Positions 63,484-64,000 of a stretch of DNA of 64,000 bases are shown one piece after another. The stretch is from Odoribacter splanchnicus DSM 20712 (GTDB taxonomy: Bacteria; Bacteroidota; Bacteroidia; Bacteroidales; Marinifilaceae): positions 1,860,001-1,924,000 of the forward strand of contig NC_015160.1 of assembly GCF_000190535.1 (NCBI RefSeq), given 5' to 3'. Both the position numbers and the translations under genes were made by a program. Positions within the stretch are counted from its first letter, which is position 1, and each line of letters starts with the position of its first letter. A model generated the notes under the pieces. It saw only the letters and a program-made list of their open reading frames with translations. It was not told where the DNA came from and ran no database searches.

Positions 63484-64000
63484 ATGGCACAAAAATTATT
63501 AATCAGAGATCTTACTTTGAGAGACGGCCAGCAATCTTCTTTTGCAACCCGTATGACTCAGCAGCAGATCGACAGGGTATTACCGTTTTATAAAGATGCA
63601 AACTTCTATGCAATGGAAGTTTGGGGAGGAGCTGTTCCTGATTCAGTAATGCGTTACCTGAATGAAAATCCATGGGATAGATTGGAAAAAATCAAAGCCG
63701 TAGTGGGTAATGTATCCAAATTAACAGCATTATCCAGAGGTCGTAACCTATTCGGATATGCTCCTTACACAGACGAAATTATCGAAGGTTTCTGCCGCAA
63801 TTCGATCGAATCGGGCTTAGGAATCATGCGTATTTTCGATGCATTGAACGATGTGAACAACGTCAAATCGACCATTAAATATGTGAAGAAATACGGTGGA
63901 ATTGCCGACTGTGCAGTATGTTACACCATCGACCCGAAATATCCGAAACTGGGCTTACTCGACAAATTGAAAGGTAAAAAGAATCCGGAACCTGTATTTA
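63484..64000 (+). CDS. oxaloacetate decarboxylase alpha / pyruvate carboxylase subunit B-like protein (3' partial)
   Basis: The ATG at 63484 opens a frame that runs off the right edge; 172 residues are visible. The start MAQKLLIRDLTLRDGQQSSFATRM is the carboxyltransferase-domain signature, with the metal-binding Asp in LRDGQQS. AMEVWGGAVPDSVMRYL and IMRIFDALNDVNN follow. In this domain a biotin carboxyl group is passed to or from oxaloacetate/pyruvate. Whether the whole protein is the alpha chain of the sodium-pumping oxaloacetate decarboxylase or a pyruvate carboxylase B chain depends on the C-terminus and neighbours, which are outside the window. Confidence 0.9.
   Translation, partial: MAQKLLIRDLTLRDGQQSSFATRMTQQQIDRVLPFYKDANFYAMEVWGGAVPDSVMRYLNENPWDRLEKIKAVVGNVSKLTALSRGRNLFGYAPYTDEIIEGFCRNSIESGLGIMRIFDALNDVNNVKSTIKYVKKYGGIADCAVCYTIDPKYPKLGLLDKLKGKKNPEPVF

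Overview
The window looks like a chromosomal segment of a gut Bacteroidales, possibly Odoribacter or a relative. This is inferred from family content and signals; no database was searched. The supporting signs are two SusC/SusD loci, FecR/ECF-sigma pairs, DUF4493/PCMD lipoproteins, a primary sigma factor lacking region 1.1, Na+-NQR, and several promoters of the Bacteroidetes type (TTTG, 19-20 bp, TAnnTTTG).

Layout. 1-7.1 kb: a RyR-domain protein cut by the left edge, a Kelch lipoprotein, a tRNA-Thr with an apparent integrase stub beside it, dgkA, a PAP2 phosphatase, a small His-rich protein and a TonB receptor whose 5' end is out of frame at an A7 tract. 7.1-18.5 kb (minus strand): a tight run of six genes encoding DUF4493/PCMD lipoproteins plus one outer-membrane barrel, followed by pbpC. 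18.7-20.2 kb: ftsY and a low-molecular-weight protein tyrosine phosphatase. 20.5-29.8 kb: the first regulated uptake locus (PKD-like lipoprotein, DUF4843 lipoprotein, SusD, STN-type SusC, FecR, and a divergently transcribed ECF sigma). 30.0-31.7 kb: an intact insertion sequence. 31.7-33.0 kb: an AI-2E transporter coupled to a small gene.

33.4-37.5 kb is a decayed patch. It holds two nearly identical ISAs1-type elements, each with a different frameshift in its transposase, a Nudix-derived regulator, the remains of a GH35 beta-galactosidase gene, and a 68-bp palindrome abutting the second IS. 37.7-43.0 kb: rpoD, an HtrA protease, dapF, a META-domain lipoprotein and a T9SS-plug-like (DUF5103) gene interrupted at a G10 tract. 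43.2-49.2 kb: complete nqrABCDEF. 49.3-60.0 kb (minus): the second uptake locus, in the order membrane protein, ECF sigma, FecR, SusC, SusD, DsbD-alpha-containing protein, TlpA-like thioredoxin; a 77-bp tandem duplication covers the fecR start. 60.2-64 kb: glyA, a class C serine hydrolase, coaD, and the 5' part of an oxaloacetate decarboxylase/pyruvate carboxylase alpha-type gene running off the right edge.

How the genes work together: each SusC carries an N-terminal STN domain that, in this family, signals to the adjacent FecR anti-sigma, which controls the ECF sigma. The two loci are therefore probably substrate-induced nutrient importers. The second couples import to periplasmic thiol chemistry, and its ligand cannot be read from the sequence. 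The least understood block is the DUF4493/PCMD operon. No CRISPR array, rRNA or prophage was seen.
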